Below are positions 8,874 to 16,868 of a DNA stretch of 64,000 nt, one piece after another. The notes under the pieces were generated by a model. The model had not been told where the DNA came from. It saw nothing but the letters and a program-made list of their open reading frames with translations, and searched no databases. A program made the position numbers and the translations under genes. Numbering within the stretch: the first letter of the stretch is position 1; the number at the start of each line of letters is the position of its first letter. This stretch comes from Sphingomonas sp. Root720 (GTDB lineage Bacteria > Pseudomonadota > Alphaproteobacteria > Sphingomonadales > Sphingomonadaceae), in the NCBI RefSeq assembly GCF_001428605.1, contig NZ_LMID01000013.1, positions 287,042 to 351,041 of the forward strand, written 5' to 3'.

Positions 8874-10060
8874 CACGTCGAATACTCCACGCACGCTGGC
8901 GCGTCGCCTCCATGGTGCAGCCAGTCGTACAGCGCCAGATAATCGGCGCTGATCGCTTCCCAGCCGAACTGTTCGGCGACGAGACCGCGACCGGCCCGCC
9001 CCATTGCCGTGCGCCGCGCCGGTTCCATCGCGGCGAGCTTAGCGATCCCACGCGCGATGTCGCCGGGTTCCGGGGCGATACGCAAAGCGGCGCCCCTCGC
9101 AAAACCCTCGGGCAGGTTGCAGGCGTCGGTCATAAGCACGGGCAATGCGCGCTCCCAGGCTTCGAGCACCGAGATCGGCAAGCCTTCGCTGAACGAGGGC
9201 AGGATGAACGCGTCGGCGGCGTCCATCACGGCGATCTTTTCCCGGTCATAGCGCGGACCGACGAAGGCCACGTTGCCGGCAAGCGCCAGGTCTCTTGCGA
9301 GCGCTTCCAGATGGGGGAGATGCCCCCCGTCGTCCCAGCCCGCGATATCGAGCCGCCACTCTGCCGCCAGGTCCGGCCGTTGGGCGCGGAATAGCGCCCA
9401 GCCATGAAGCAGTTCGGAAATCCCCTTCTTGGGATGGATGCGGGCCAGGAACAACATGGTCCTCCGCGGACCCCGTCCGGAAACGCCGGCTTCCGGAAGC
9501 GGCATCAGGTCGACACCATTGGGAATGATCGCGATCGGCGTGCGCAGGCCGTAGGCGCGCATCGCATTCGCCTCCGACCGGTTGAGCGCGTGCATGACCG
9601 AAGCGTGCTGCATGTTCGCACGCTCGAAGGCGGCGGCGATGATGCGCTTCTTGCCCGCCGAGAGTTGCAGCGCCTTCGGATCGAGCATCCCGTGCGTCGA
9701 GATGACCAGCGGGGTGCCATGCCGCCGGCGCCACCGCCACGCGGCAAGGCTCGTCGGAAGCCAGATGCCGCGCGCGTGAAGCACGTCCGGCCGGATGGCT
9801 TCCAGCGCACGCCGCAGGGCGGGCACGGCGCCGAAGCCGCCGGGGCCCTTCGGCTCGAACGCGCTCAGCGTCTCGACATGCCATCGGTCGCGGCTGGCGG
9901 CGAGATCCGGGTCGGAAAGTCCCAACACATGGGGAGAACGCCCCTGCTCCGCCATGATATTGGCGGGAATACGCGCCGAATAGAACATGCCTCCCGCGCG
10001 TGGCGACAGCGACCCCGTCAGCATCGCTACACGTGGGATGGCGGGGGTTTCATCCGCCAT
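8873..10060 (-). CDS. Family 4 glycosyltransferase (GT-B)
   Basis: A 395-residue GT-B glycosyltransferase. The N-terminal Rossmann half starts with VAMLTGSLSPRAGG, and the C-terminal half holds the EX7E nucleotide-sugar motif in FSEGLPISVLEAWE. The segments LDPKALQLSAGKKR and IPNGVDLMPLPE are typical of WcaI/WcaL-like capsule enzymes. I placed the start at the ATG 10060, which overlaps the end of the upstream glycosyltransferase by 11 bases and has a GGCGGGA site 11 bases before it; the frame is open much further upstream, but that part is antisense-like sequence of the neighbouring gene. Sugar specificity is unknown. Confidence 0.85.
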   Translation of the reverse strand: MADETPAIPRVAMLTGSLSPRAGGMFYSARIPANIMAEQGRSPHVLGLSDPDLAASRDRWHVETLSAFEPKGPGGFGAVPALRRALEAIRPDVLHARGIWLPTSLAAWRWRRRHGTPLVISTHGMLDPKALQLSAGKKRIIAAAFERANMQHASVMHALNRSEANAMRAYGLRTPIAIIPNGVDLMPLPEAGVSGRGPRRTMLFLARIHPKKGISELLHGWALFRAQRPDLAAEWRLDIAGWDDGGHLPHLEALARDLALAGNVAFVGPRYDREKIAVMDAADAFILPSFSEGLPISVLEAWERALPVLMTDACNLPEGFARGAALRIAPEPGDIARGIAKLAAMEPARRTAMGRAGRGLVAEQFGWEAISADYLALYDWLHHGGDAPACVEYST

Positions 10061-11300
10061 GTCGGCGGCCATCCCGCCATGCGGCGCGTGCGATCGACAG
10101 GTCCAGCAACCGACGATCGAGGAACGACGGCCGGGCGCCGCCGGCACGCGCCATCCTGGCCGCCTCGACCAGGCCGCGCCCGAAGGCATCCGGGCCGAAG
10201 TCCGCGATCCGGCGCCTCGCCGCGGCGACCATCGGTCCGTCCCTCTCCAGCAGGGCGAGGCTGCGCATGGCGCCGGCCATGGCGGGGACATCGAGCGGAT
10301 CGAACGAAAAACCGGTGACGCCATCGTCGATCAGCACCTCGGCGCAGCCGCATTTGTCCGAGACCGCGACGGGCAGTCCGCTTGCCATCGCTTCGTTGAC
10401 CACCAGTCCCCATTGCTCGATCGTGCTCGCATGCAGGAACGCCCCCGCGCTACCATAATATTTGGGTAGCTCGTCGATCTGCAGGAAACCGGGCATGTGG
10501 ACGTGTCCGCCGATCCCGAGCCGATCGCGCTCCGCCAGCAACGTATCGCGCAGTTCGCCGTCGCCCAGCAGGACGAGCGGCCAATCCGCCGGATCGTCGC
10601 CGCGGCCCTCGCGAAAGGCGGCGTAGGCGGCAAGGAGACGGACGAGATTCTTCTTCTCGATGAAGCGGTTGCTGGTCAGGAAATACCGATTGAACGCGGC
10701 AGGCGGAAGCCTCTCGGCGAGAGCGGCGGGAAGGCTTCCCGCCGCCTGCCAATATCCGGCGCTTTTCGCAAAATAGTCATTGTCGACGACGTTGTAACCG
10801 CGGGCGATGCGGTTCGGGGGGATCCCCAGGGCGGACAGATAGCCGGCATGGGAATCGCTCGTGCAAAGCCCCGCACCATAATGGCGAACGATAGCGCGCT
10901 TCACCCGCTCGACGCCGTGACGGCGGGTAAAGTCCCAGGCATTGGTTTCCGACATGCAGATGGCGGGCACCCCACGCCGCGACGCCCAGCGCAACGCGGC
11001 GAGCGCGATCATGTTCGACCAGCCCGGCACCGCGACCGCATCCGGTTGCCATTCGCCCAATAGTCGATCGAGTCTTGCCGCGATCCGTGCCGGATAGCTC
11101 TCGTCACCGGCGGCTTCCGCGACCGCCGCATGCCGCATGCCCGCTGGAACGGGTGACGCGTCCCAATCATAGACCCTTCGGTGCGGCGCCCCCTCCAGGG
11201 CAAAGACGTCCGCATAGGGCATCGCGCCGGCCAGCCGTGCAATGTGATAGGGGCCGAATTTGTCGAACAGCACCGCGATGCGCGGACGCGTTTCATTCAT
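10050..11300 (-). CDS. Family 4 glycosyltransferase (GT-B)
   Basis: A 416-residue GT-B enzyme that transfers an unknown sugar in assembly of the repeat unit. It starts RIAVLFDKFGPYHIARL, and carries FLTSNRFIEKKNLVRLL in the linker to the C-terminal domain and the EX7E motif in EQWGLVVNEAMASGLPV. The ATG at 11300 overlaps the end of the upstream acetyltransferase by 8 bases; AAGGA lies 8 bases before it. Its stop lies inside the next glycosyltransferase start, so the four genes form one coupled chain. It shares little with its glycosyltransferase neighbours outside the family motifs, so recent duplication is unlikely. Confidence 0.85.
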   Translation of the reverse strand: MNETRPRIAVLFDKFGPYHIARLAGAMPYADVFALEGAPHRRVYDWDASPVPAGMRHAAVAEAAGDESYPARIAARLDRLLGEWQPDAVAVPGWSNMIALAALRWASRRGVPAICMSETNAWDFTRRHGVERVKRAIVRHYGAGLCTSDSHAGYLSALGIPPNRIARGYNVVDNDYFAKSAGYWQAAGSLPAALAERLPPAAFNRYFLTSNRFIEKKNLVRLLAAYAAFREGRGDDPADWPLVLLGDGELRDTLLAERDRLGIGGHVHMPGFLQIDELPKYYGSAGAFLHASTIEQWGLVVNEAMASGLPVAVSDKCGCAEVLIDDGVTGFSFDPLDVPAMAGAMRSLALLERDGPMVAAARRRIADFGPDAFGRGLVEAARMARAGGARPSFLDRRLLDLSIARAAWRDGRRHGG

Positions 11301-11838
11301 CGGCCAGTTCCTTCTTCACCCTGGCGGGTGCGCCGGCGATCAGGCTGTTGGGCGGAAACTCCCCCTTTACCACGCTGTTCGCCGCGACGATGCTCCCGCG
11401 TCGGATGACGGAGCCCGGACCGATATAGACCCCGCGTCCTATCCAGCAGTTGTCCTCGATGATGATCGGCGCGCTGTCGAACCCTTGCCCCCGCACGCCG
11501 GTCGATGGCCTGAAGCGATGTTCCTGGTCCCGGATCGAGACGAATTCCGCGATCGCGACATTGTCGCCGATGCGAATGCCCGTGCTCGCGACGATGACGC
11601 AGTTGCTGTTTATGCTTCCATCATCGCCGATGACCACTTTTGCCCCCCGCGCGACCTGCCAGAAAATGTCGCGCCCGATCATCGCGCGCCGGCCGATGGA
11701 GATCGCCATGAGCGGCCGCCGGAAATGCTGCCGGCCGAATATCAGGCAGTCCGAACCCAGCTCCCGGAACCACAAGGGGCAAAGGATTTGGAACCATAAC
11801 GCCCGCACGCGGTGCGGCAAGTTGAGCAGCGCGTTCAT
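11293..11838 (-). CDS. Hexapeptide-repeat acyltransferase
   Basis: A 181-residue left-handed beta-helix transferase, the second acetyltransferase of this unit. Hexapeptide turns (IGRRAMIGRDIF, IRIGDNVAIAEF, IGRGVYIGPGSVI) span most of the protein, with a possible catalytic His in IRDQEHRFRP and the usual SLIAGAPARV ending. The ATG at 11838 overlaps the upstream stop as ATGA. Presence of two acetyltransferases suggests the polymer carries two acetyl groups or that one modifies a side chain; this is inference. Maltose/galactoside acetyltransferase-like paralogs cannot be excluded. Confidence 0.83.
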   Translation of the reverse strand: MNALLNLPHRVRALWFQILCPLWFRELGSDCLIFGRQHFRRPLMAISIGRRAMIGRDIFWQVARGAKVVIGDDGSINSNCVIVASTGIRIGDNVAIAEFVSIRDQEHRFRPSTGVRGQGFDSAPIIIEDNCWIGRGVYIGPGSVIRRGSIVAANSVVKGEFPPNSLIAGAPARVKKELADE

Positions 11839-12998
11839 TCCAGTCCCTCGCAGAGCCGGGCCAGCGACGCCATGAAGCGCTTGTCCCACGCCGGCAGTCC
11901 GTAGGCGCTGGATCGGACGAGAGCTTCGCGCGACATATGTTCGCGCAACGGACGGTCATCGCAAATGCGCACCAGCGCCGCCGCAATCGCGTCCGGATCG
12001 CGATCCGGCACATAGAAGCCGGGTCCGCCGTCGGGAAAGTCTATGCCGACGCCACGCGAAACCACGACCGGCAGCGCCGCGCTCATTGCCTCGAGGACCA
12101 CGCCCGCCGATCCTTCGGCCAGCGAGGGCAGCACGAAGACGTCGGCACGTGCGAACTGCTCCACCATCCTGTCGCGCGAGAGGTGGCCGAGCAGTTCGAC
12201 ATTGGGCCCTTCGAGCAGCCGCCGCGCGGCGTCGCTGACGCCGCCCGCAAAGACGAAGCGGAAAGCGGGATCGGTCCGCGCCAGACGCTCCGCGGCCATC
12301 TTCACATAGTGGGGGCCCTTGCGCAGCGTAAGCGTCCCAGCGAACAAAATACGCTTGGGCACCGGTTGCGGTACGGCCGGGAAGGCGAGGCTCGACGCAT
12401 AAGGGACGAGGACGCATTTTCCAGCATGATGCGCGCCATAGCTTTCGATATCGTCGATCACCGACTGCGCTGGGCAAAAGAGCGCATCGCTGTCATCCAG
12501 CATGTCGTGGGTGAACCGTTCGTAGCGCTCGCACAGGGAAGTGTCGAAAGGATGCTCTCCCCACTCCGGAAATGCTGCCACCTCGGCATTGACGATCTTG
12601 TGCGTCGAGGGAACGGTAAAGACGTCCGAGACGATTTTCGCGTCCGGCCGTATCCGGTCGCGCAGTCCATGCCCCCCCGAATAATATTGCGTGTAGAAAA
12701 TGTCGCTCATCGAAAGGTCGCGACGGCCGATCGGCCACGGCGCGGGACGACCGATACGATTTTGCTTCCGCACCGACGGAATATTGCGGATCAAATGGCC
12801 CGGTACGTCCTTGACCACGCGTCGCGCCAAGCTGGCACGGATCCCTTCCTTCGGGACGAGCCCGTGCACGAGCCGCGCCAGAGGCGTGTCTGGCATGGCG
12901 AAATCGGTGTAAAGCCGCCGCAGGGCGCCGTGGGCATATAGGAAGCGCGACTGCATGTAATTATGCCGGGCTCCCGGTTGGAGCATCGTGACGCGCAT
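11835..12998 (-). CDS. Family 4 glycosyltransferase (GT-B)
   Basis: A glycosyltransferase of about 387 residues, first gene of the minus-strand unit that ends with UDP-xylose synthase. The opening MRVTMLQPGARHNY is followed by a Rossmann fold; KRILFAGTLTLRKGPHY begins the C-terminal domain and the EX7E motif is in LAEGSAGVVLEAM. In-frame ATGs at 13037 (AGGA 10 bases upstream), 12998 and 12986 are all possible; 12998 starts the conserved fold. Sequence upstream to 13271 is AT-rich and probably holds divergent promoters for this unit and the polymerase gene. Confidence 0.83.
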   Translation of the reverse strand: MRVTMLQPGARHNYMQSRFLYAHGALRRLYTDFAMPDTPLARLVHGLVPKEGIRASLARRVVKDVPGHLIRNIPSVRKQNRIGRPAPWPIGRRDLSMSDIFYTQYYSGGHGLRDRIRPDAKIVSDVFTVPSTHKIVNAEVAAFPEWGEHPFDTSLCERYERFTHDMLDDSDALFCPAQSVIDDIESYGAHHAGKCVLVPYASSLAFPAVPQPVPKRILFAGTLTLRKGPHYVKMAAERLARTDPAFRFVFAGGVSDAARRLLEGPNVELLGHLSRDRMVEQFARADVFVLPSLAEGSAGVVLEAMSAALPVVVSRGVGIDFPDGGPGFYVPDRDPDAIAAALVRICDDRPLREHMSREALVRSSAYGLPAWDKRFMASLARLCEGLE

Positions 12999-13271
12999 TC
13001 GGCCATACAGCCCTTCATCCGCTTCCGTCGCACGCATCGAATATCGTTCCTGTCCGGGCAGTTTGATTACTGACCAAAAAACCACTTCATTCTCGTCCGA
13101 TAGAAAATATCGGCAACCAGCTTGCGGAGGCACTCGGGGTCGAAGCGATGTGCTATATCGAGTTGCGATTAGCATCGACAGCCTTGAAAATCGGAGCGAT
13201 CGGATTGCCAACAGCCTTGGGCTGTCTTAGAAAGCAAGCTTAGCCAAGCGGCAATTATAGGCTTTTATGGC

Positions 13272-14684
13272 ATGCAGATCGAAACGATTGTCGCCTTTTT
13301 AATCTTCATATCTTTTGCGATCTTCACGATATCACAGGCGGATGGCTGGGGAATTACGAGATTTCCTTTCGTAATAAGTGGAGTTTTTACTGCATTTTTG
13401 TCCGCACAAATCCTGTTGTTTCTATTGGTAGATTCGCAGTCATTATATTATTACGTAGAAAATGACGTTATTTTTGTTGGCGAAATTTGCATTTTATTAT
13501 GCTTTCTATGCGCCTTGGGAGGTTATTATCTAACCCTCAAGCGCATCGACACTGATGCCGAAAACAATACAAACGATAACAATAACCAGATTCCGGAATA
13601 CGACAACGAAAATATTATCCAAGCGTATAGATCCCACCTGGATGTATCGTCCTGGATAATCGCGATCGTATCGACTTTTTCTTATCTTTGGCTCGTGCTG
13701 ATTGGCGGAGGCCTCAAGCAGTTTCTGCTGGAAGGTGGAAATTACGAGATAACCTACGAGGGACTTCCAGTTTATCTGATATTCGTGGTCCGATTTATTT
13801 ATATAGCAATTGCTATTCAGCTATTTCTTTGGTGCAAGTTCAAGAAAATTAATCATTTATATTTAGCGTTATTATTTTCCCTTATCCCCCTCTCCAATAT
13901 TATTTTTCTTTTCCGTCGGTCCGAAGTTCTCATACTTGGTGTAATTTTTGCGCATTTTATGGTGCGCTATGGAAAAATACGACTTAATCGTGTTACGGTA
14001 ATATCCTGCCTAATCGCGTTCTTATTTGTCTTTCGACTGTTCCCCGAGCTCCGGTCTTATAATTTCGGCGAAGCGCCCTTGGCCGAGATCGCGGATAAGA
14101 TCACCAAGGTCGACGAAACGGATATCGATAAGAGCGAAATTGTCGGAAGCTTTCTCCGCATTGATTCCGTCAATAGGAGCGGTGATTTTCAATATGGCGC
14201 AATATTTTATAATTCTATCATAAATCAATATGTTCCATCTGGAATTTTTGGCGCAGATTTTAAAAATAGCCTGAAAATACCTCTTGATGAACTGGAATAT
14301 AATTCCGTATCATTATTTTATAACTACCTCTCTCCTTTGAGCTTTGCTCAGGTATATCAGCAGTTCTGGTATTTCGGCGCTCTGATATTCGCCCTGCTCG
14401 GCGCCTTCATGGCGTGGCTCGAGCGGCGGATGGCGCACAGTCCCCGGGACGAAATCTTCTACGCCGTAATGCTGGGCATCCTGGCCACCGCACTCACTGC
14501 GGATTTGACGGTTTTTGTCGCACGAGGTCTGGCTTATTATATAGTCGTAGCGCTGGCCGTTCCGCGGTTTTGGATCGGCGCATCGCCGCCGCTCGAAACA
14601 TCATCGGCGCCGCTCGAAATGATCACCCCCGCCCTGGCACCCGATCGAACGCAACCCTCTGGAGCCTCACCGACATCAAGATGA
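13272..14684 (+). CDS. Wzy-like polysaccharide polymerase
   Basis: A 470-residue integral membrane protein with about ten hydrophobic segments, fitting an oligosaccharide repeat-unit polymerase that joins lipid-linked repeats in the periplasm. Family members share almost no sequence, so the call rests on topology and position between glycosyltransferase units. A large polar loop lies between residues about 255 and 355. Base composition is unlike the neighbours: only 14 of 60 bases at 13441-13500 are G or C, with many Ile, Asn and Phe codons. From about 14390 to the end the sequence is GC-rich again, so the gene looks mosaic and horizontally acquired. The last 40 residues are a polar, Pro-rich tail. 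Confidence 0.72.
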   Translation: MQIETIVAFLIFISFAIFTISQADGWGITRFPFVISGVFTAFLSAQILLFLLVDSQSLYYYVENDVIFVGEICILLCFLCALGGYYLTLKRIDTDAENNTNDNNNQIPEYDNENIIQAYRSHLDVSSWIIAIVSTFSYLWLVLIGGGLKQFLLEGGNYEITYEGLPVYLIFVVRFIYIAIAIQLFLWCKFKKINHLYLALLFSLIPLSNIIFLFRRSEVLILGVIFAHFMVRYGKIRLNRVTVISCLIAFLFVFRLFPELRSYNFGEAPLAEIADKITKVDETDIDKSEIVGSFLRIDSVNRSGDFQYGAIFYNSIINQYVPSGIFGADFKNSLKIPLDELEYNSVSLFYNYLSPLSFAQVYQQFWYFGALIFALLGAFMAWLERRMAHSPRDEIFYAVMLGILATALTADLTVFVARGLAYYIVVALAVPRFWIGASPPLETSSAPLEMITPALAPDRTQPSGASPTSR

Positions 14685-14730
14685 ACGCCGCTTTCGACAG
14701 GCGGCCGGTGCGCCGAGGACGACCCGCGCC

Positions 14731-15732
14731 CTAGTCCAGCGCTCTCGGCTGGACATGACCCAGACGGGCGCAGTCGGCGTCGACCATGAGCCGCGCAAGA
14801 TCGGCAGAACCGGTCTTTGCCCGCCAATCCAGAATAGCGTGCGCCCGCGCCGGATTTCCCACCAGATGCTGAGGTTCGCGAGGACGAATGAAGCGGCAGT
14901 CGATCTCGACATGTTCGCGCCAGTCGAGCCCGACGTGCAGAAACGCGACGTCCAGGAAATCCTTCAACGAGGTTGTGATGCCCGTCGCTATGACGAGATC
15001 CTGGGGATGATCGAGTTGCAGCATACGCCACATTGCATCGACATATTCGGGCGCATAACCCCAATCACGCCACACATCGAGATTTCCCAGGGCGAGTTTC
15101 TCGCGACTTCCCGCCGCGATAGCCGCTGCAGCCCGGCTGATCTTGCGGGTTACGAAGTTCGGATTGCGTCGTTCGGATTCATGATTGTAGCAAATGGCCG
15201 TACACGCAAAAAGTCCGAACGCCTCACGATATACGCGTGTGATATTGACCGCGAAGCTCTTGGCTACACCATAGGGTGAAGTGGGGCGCATCGCCGTGCG
15301 TTCATCCTGCGGCGATATGTCGGGCGCCCCGAAAATCTCGCTGCTACCGGTCGTGAGGAAGCGGGGAACAGGATCGAGGTCGCGCAATACCTCCAGGATA
15401 CGCAAGGTCGCCATGGCCGTGAATTCACAGGTGGATTCGGGTATGTCGAAGCTCAGTCCCACATGGCTCTGGCCCGCCAGATGGTAGAATTCACGGGGCT
15501 GTACCTCCCGCAGCAGACGACGCAGCGTGGTAATATCGTCGAGATCGCAATAATGCAGGAAAAGCCGCTTGTTATAGATGGACTGATCACGGGTCAGATG
15601 GTCGATCCGCTGGCGGTCGATCACGCTCGAGCGGCGCAGGACCCCGTGTACCATATAACCCTTGCCCAGCAGAAGCTCCGTCAAATAGGAGCCGTCCTGT
15701 CCGGTGATGCCCGTTATGAACGCGATCTTCAT
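14731..15732 (-). CDS. Divergent GDP-mannose 4,6-dehydratase-like enzyme
   Basis: A 333-residue extended SDR closely patterned on Gmd. It starts with [18 protein letters not shown], keeps a Ser-Ser-Glu at 130-132 in place of the usual Thr-Ser-Glu, and has Tyr154 and Lys158 of SPYGVAK. The CYNHESERRNPNFVTRKI segment corresponds to the [17 protein letters not shown] of true Gmd, with changes in the substrate loop. A canonical gmd lies at 20610, so this paralog may use another nucleotide sugar, act as a reductase partner (for example giving GDP-rhamnose) or be a second dehydratase. Its ATG overlaps the upstream glycosyltransferase stop as ATGA. Confidence 0.75.
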   Translation of the reverse strand: MKIAFITGITGQDGSYLTELLLGKGYMVHGVLRRSSVIDRQRIDHLTRDQSIYNKRLFLHYCDLDDITTLRRLLREVQPREFYHLAGQSHVGLSFDIPESTCEFTAMATLRILEVLRDLDPVPRFLTTGSSEIFGAPDISPQDERTAMRPTSPYGVAKSFAVNITRVYREAFGLFACTAICYNHESERRNPNFVTRKISRAAAAIAAGSREKLALGNLDVWRDWGYAPEYVDAMWRMLQLDHPQDLVIATGITTSLKDFLDVAFLHVGLDWREHVEIDCRFIRPREPQHLVGNPARAHAILDWRAKTGSADLARLMVDADCARLGHVQPRALD

Positions 15733-16850
15733 GACAGCGGCCGCTTCCTTATACTATCGGCGAGGGGGGCCCGGAGGAACGCCTCCCAACGCTCGATCAG
15801 TCGCTCGAACCTGAAATTATCGCTATAATGCGCCTGCAGGGCGGCCGTATCGAGCTCCCCGGAGCGGATGCGCTTTGCAAGTCGATCGTAGAGCGGCAGG
15901 AAATCGGCGACATCGCCCCCGGTAACTTCGCACCAGGGGTTGGCATAGTCGGGGATGCCGCCGACCCCATTTGCGACGAAGGGTATGCCGCACGCCATCG
16001 ATTCGAGCAGCACCAAGGGCGCCCCCTCCTTTCCCCATGTCGGCAACAGGGTCATGTCGTAGCTTTGCAGCAGATCGACATAGGCTTGCCCGCCGGGATA
16101 ACGCCCCCTCAGCCTGATGACGTCGCCAAGCCCCGCCTCCGCGATCCCGGCAGCGAATTCATCATGGGCAGGACCGGTCCCCCAAATATCGAGACTCTCC
16201 GCATGGTCCGCAAGCCGCGACCAGTTTTCGATGAGAAAACCCGCGCCCTTATACGGGACGAGCCGGCTGAAATAGGCAAGGCGCAACCTACCGTCCGGGC
16301 GTTGCGGCAATCGGGGCGGAATGGGGACCTGGCTGATGCGTTCGAGCGGTTCGGGAAGCGCAGGGATGACGATGCTCAATCCCGTCCAGCCAAAGTCGCG
16401 GACGAACATGCGCTCGACCCCGCTTCCCTGCCCGACAATCGCATCGAAACCCAGTCGGGTGAGATCGCGCGGATCGAGACGTCTACTGCGCTCGCCGCTC
16501 ATCACTTCGAAAAATACGCGCTTCTCGGTCGGGCGCAACGCGAAGGCGAGCAGCATCGCCTTCCAACCCGTGCCCGTAATGACGACGGCGTCGCTCTTCC
16601 CGCTCCGCGCACGCGCAAGGCGCCAAACGTCGCGCCAGCCGCGATATTCGGCTATCGCATAATCGGCGCGGTGGGGCAGCGAGGCCGCCTGGCCGGTCAT
16701 CGGCGCGGGCGAGAGCAACTCGACGATATGGCCGCGGTCGCTGAGCCCCTTTGCCAGCCAATGGCAATGCGTCTGGATGCCGCCATGTCCATGGGCATAG
16801 CCGATGAGCACCACATGGAGCCGGCGTTCGGTCGGATCGGCCTTCGTCAT
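15729..16850 (-). CDS. Family 4 glycosyltransferase (GT-B)
   Basis: A 373-residue GT-B glycosyltransferase for repeat-unit assembly. It starts after RRLHVVLIGYAHGHGGIQTH, whose glycine-rich loop binds the acceptor side; LRLAYFSRLVPYKGAGFLIE opens the C-terminal half and the EX7E motif is in KEGAPLVLLESM. It lies 18 bases after the Wzx flippase gene and overlaps the Gmd-like gene by four bases (ATGA), so the three are one unit. Donor is unknown; the adjacent dehydratase hints at a GDP-deoxysugar, an inference from context only. Confidence 0.84.
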   Translation of the reverse strand: MTKADPTERRLHVVLIGYAHGHGGIQTHCHWLAKGLSDRGHIVELLSPAPMTGQAASLPHRADYAIAEYRGWRDVWRLARARSGKSDAVVITGTGWKAMLLAFALRPTEKRVFFEVMSGERSRRLDPRDLTRLGFDAIVGQGSGVERMFVRDFGWTGLSIVIPALPEPLERISQVPIPPRLPQRPDGRLRLAYFSRLVPYKGAGFLIENWSRLADHAESLDIWGTGPAHDEFAAGIAEAGLGDVIRLRGRYPGGQAYVDLLQSYDMTLLPTWGKEGAPLVLLESMACGIPFVANGVGGIPDYANPWCEVTGGDVADFLPLYDRLAKRIRSGELDTAALQAHYSDNFRFERLIERWEAFLRAPLADSIRKRPLS

Positions 16851-16868
16851 TTGTGCTCGTATTCCATG

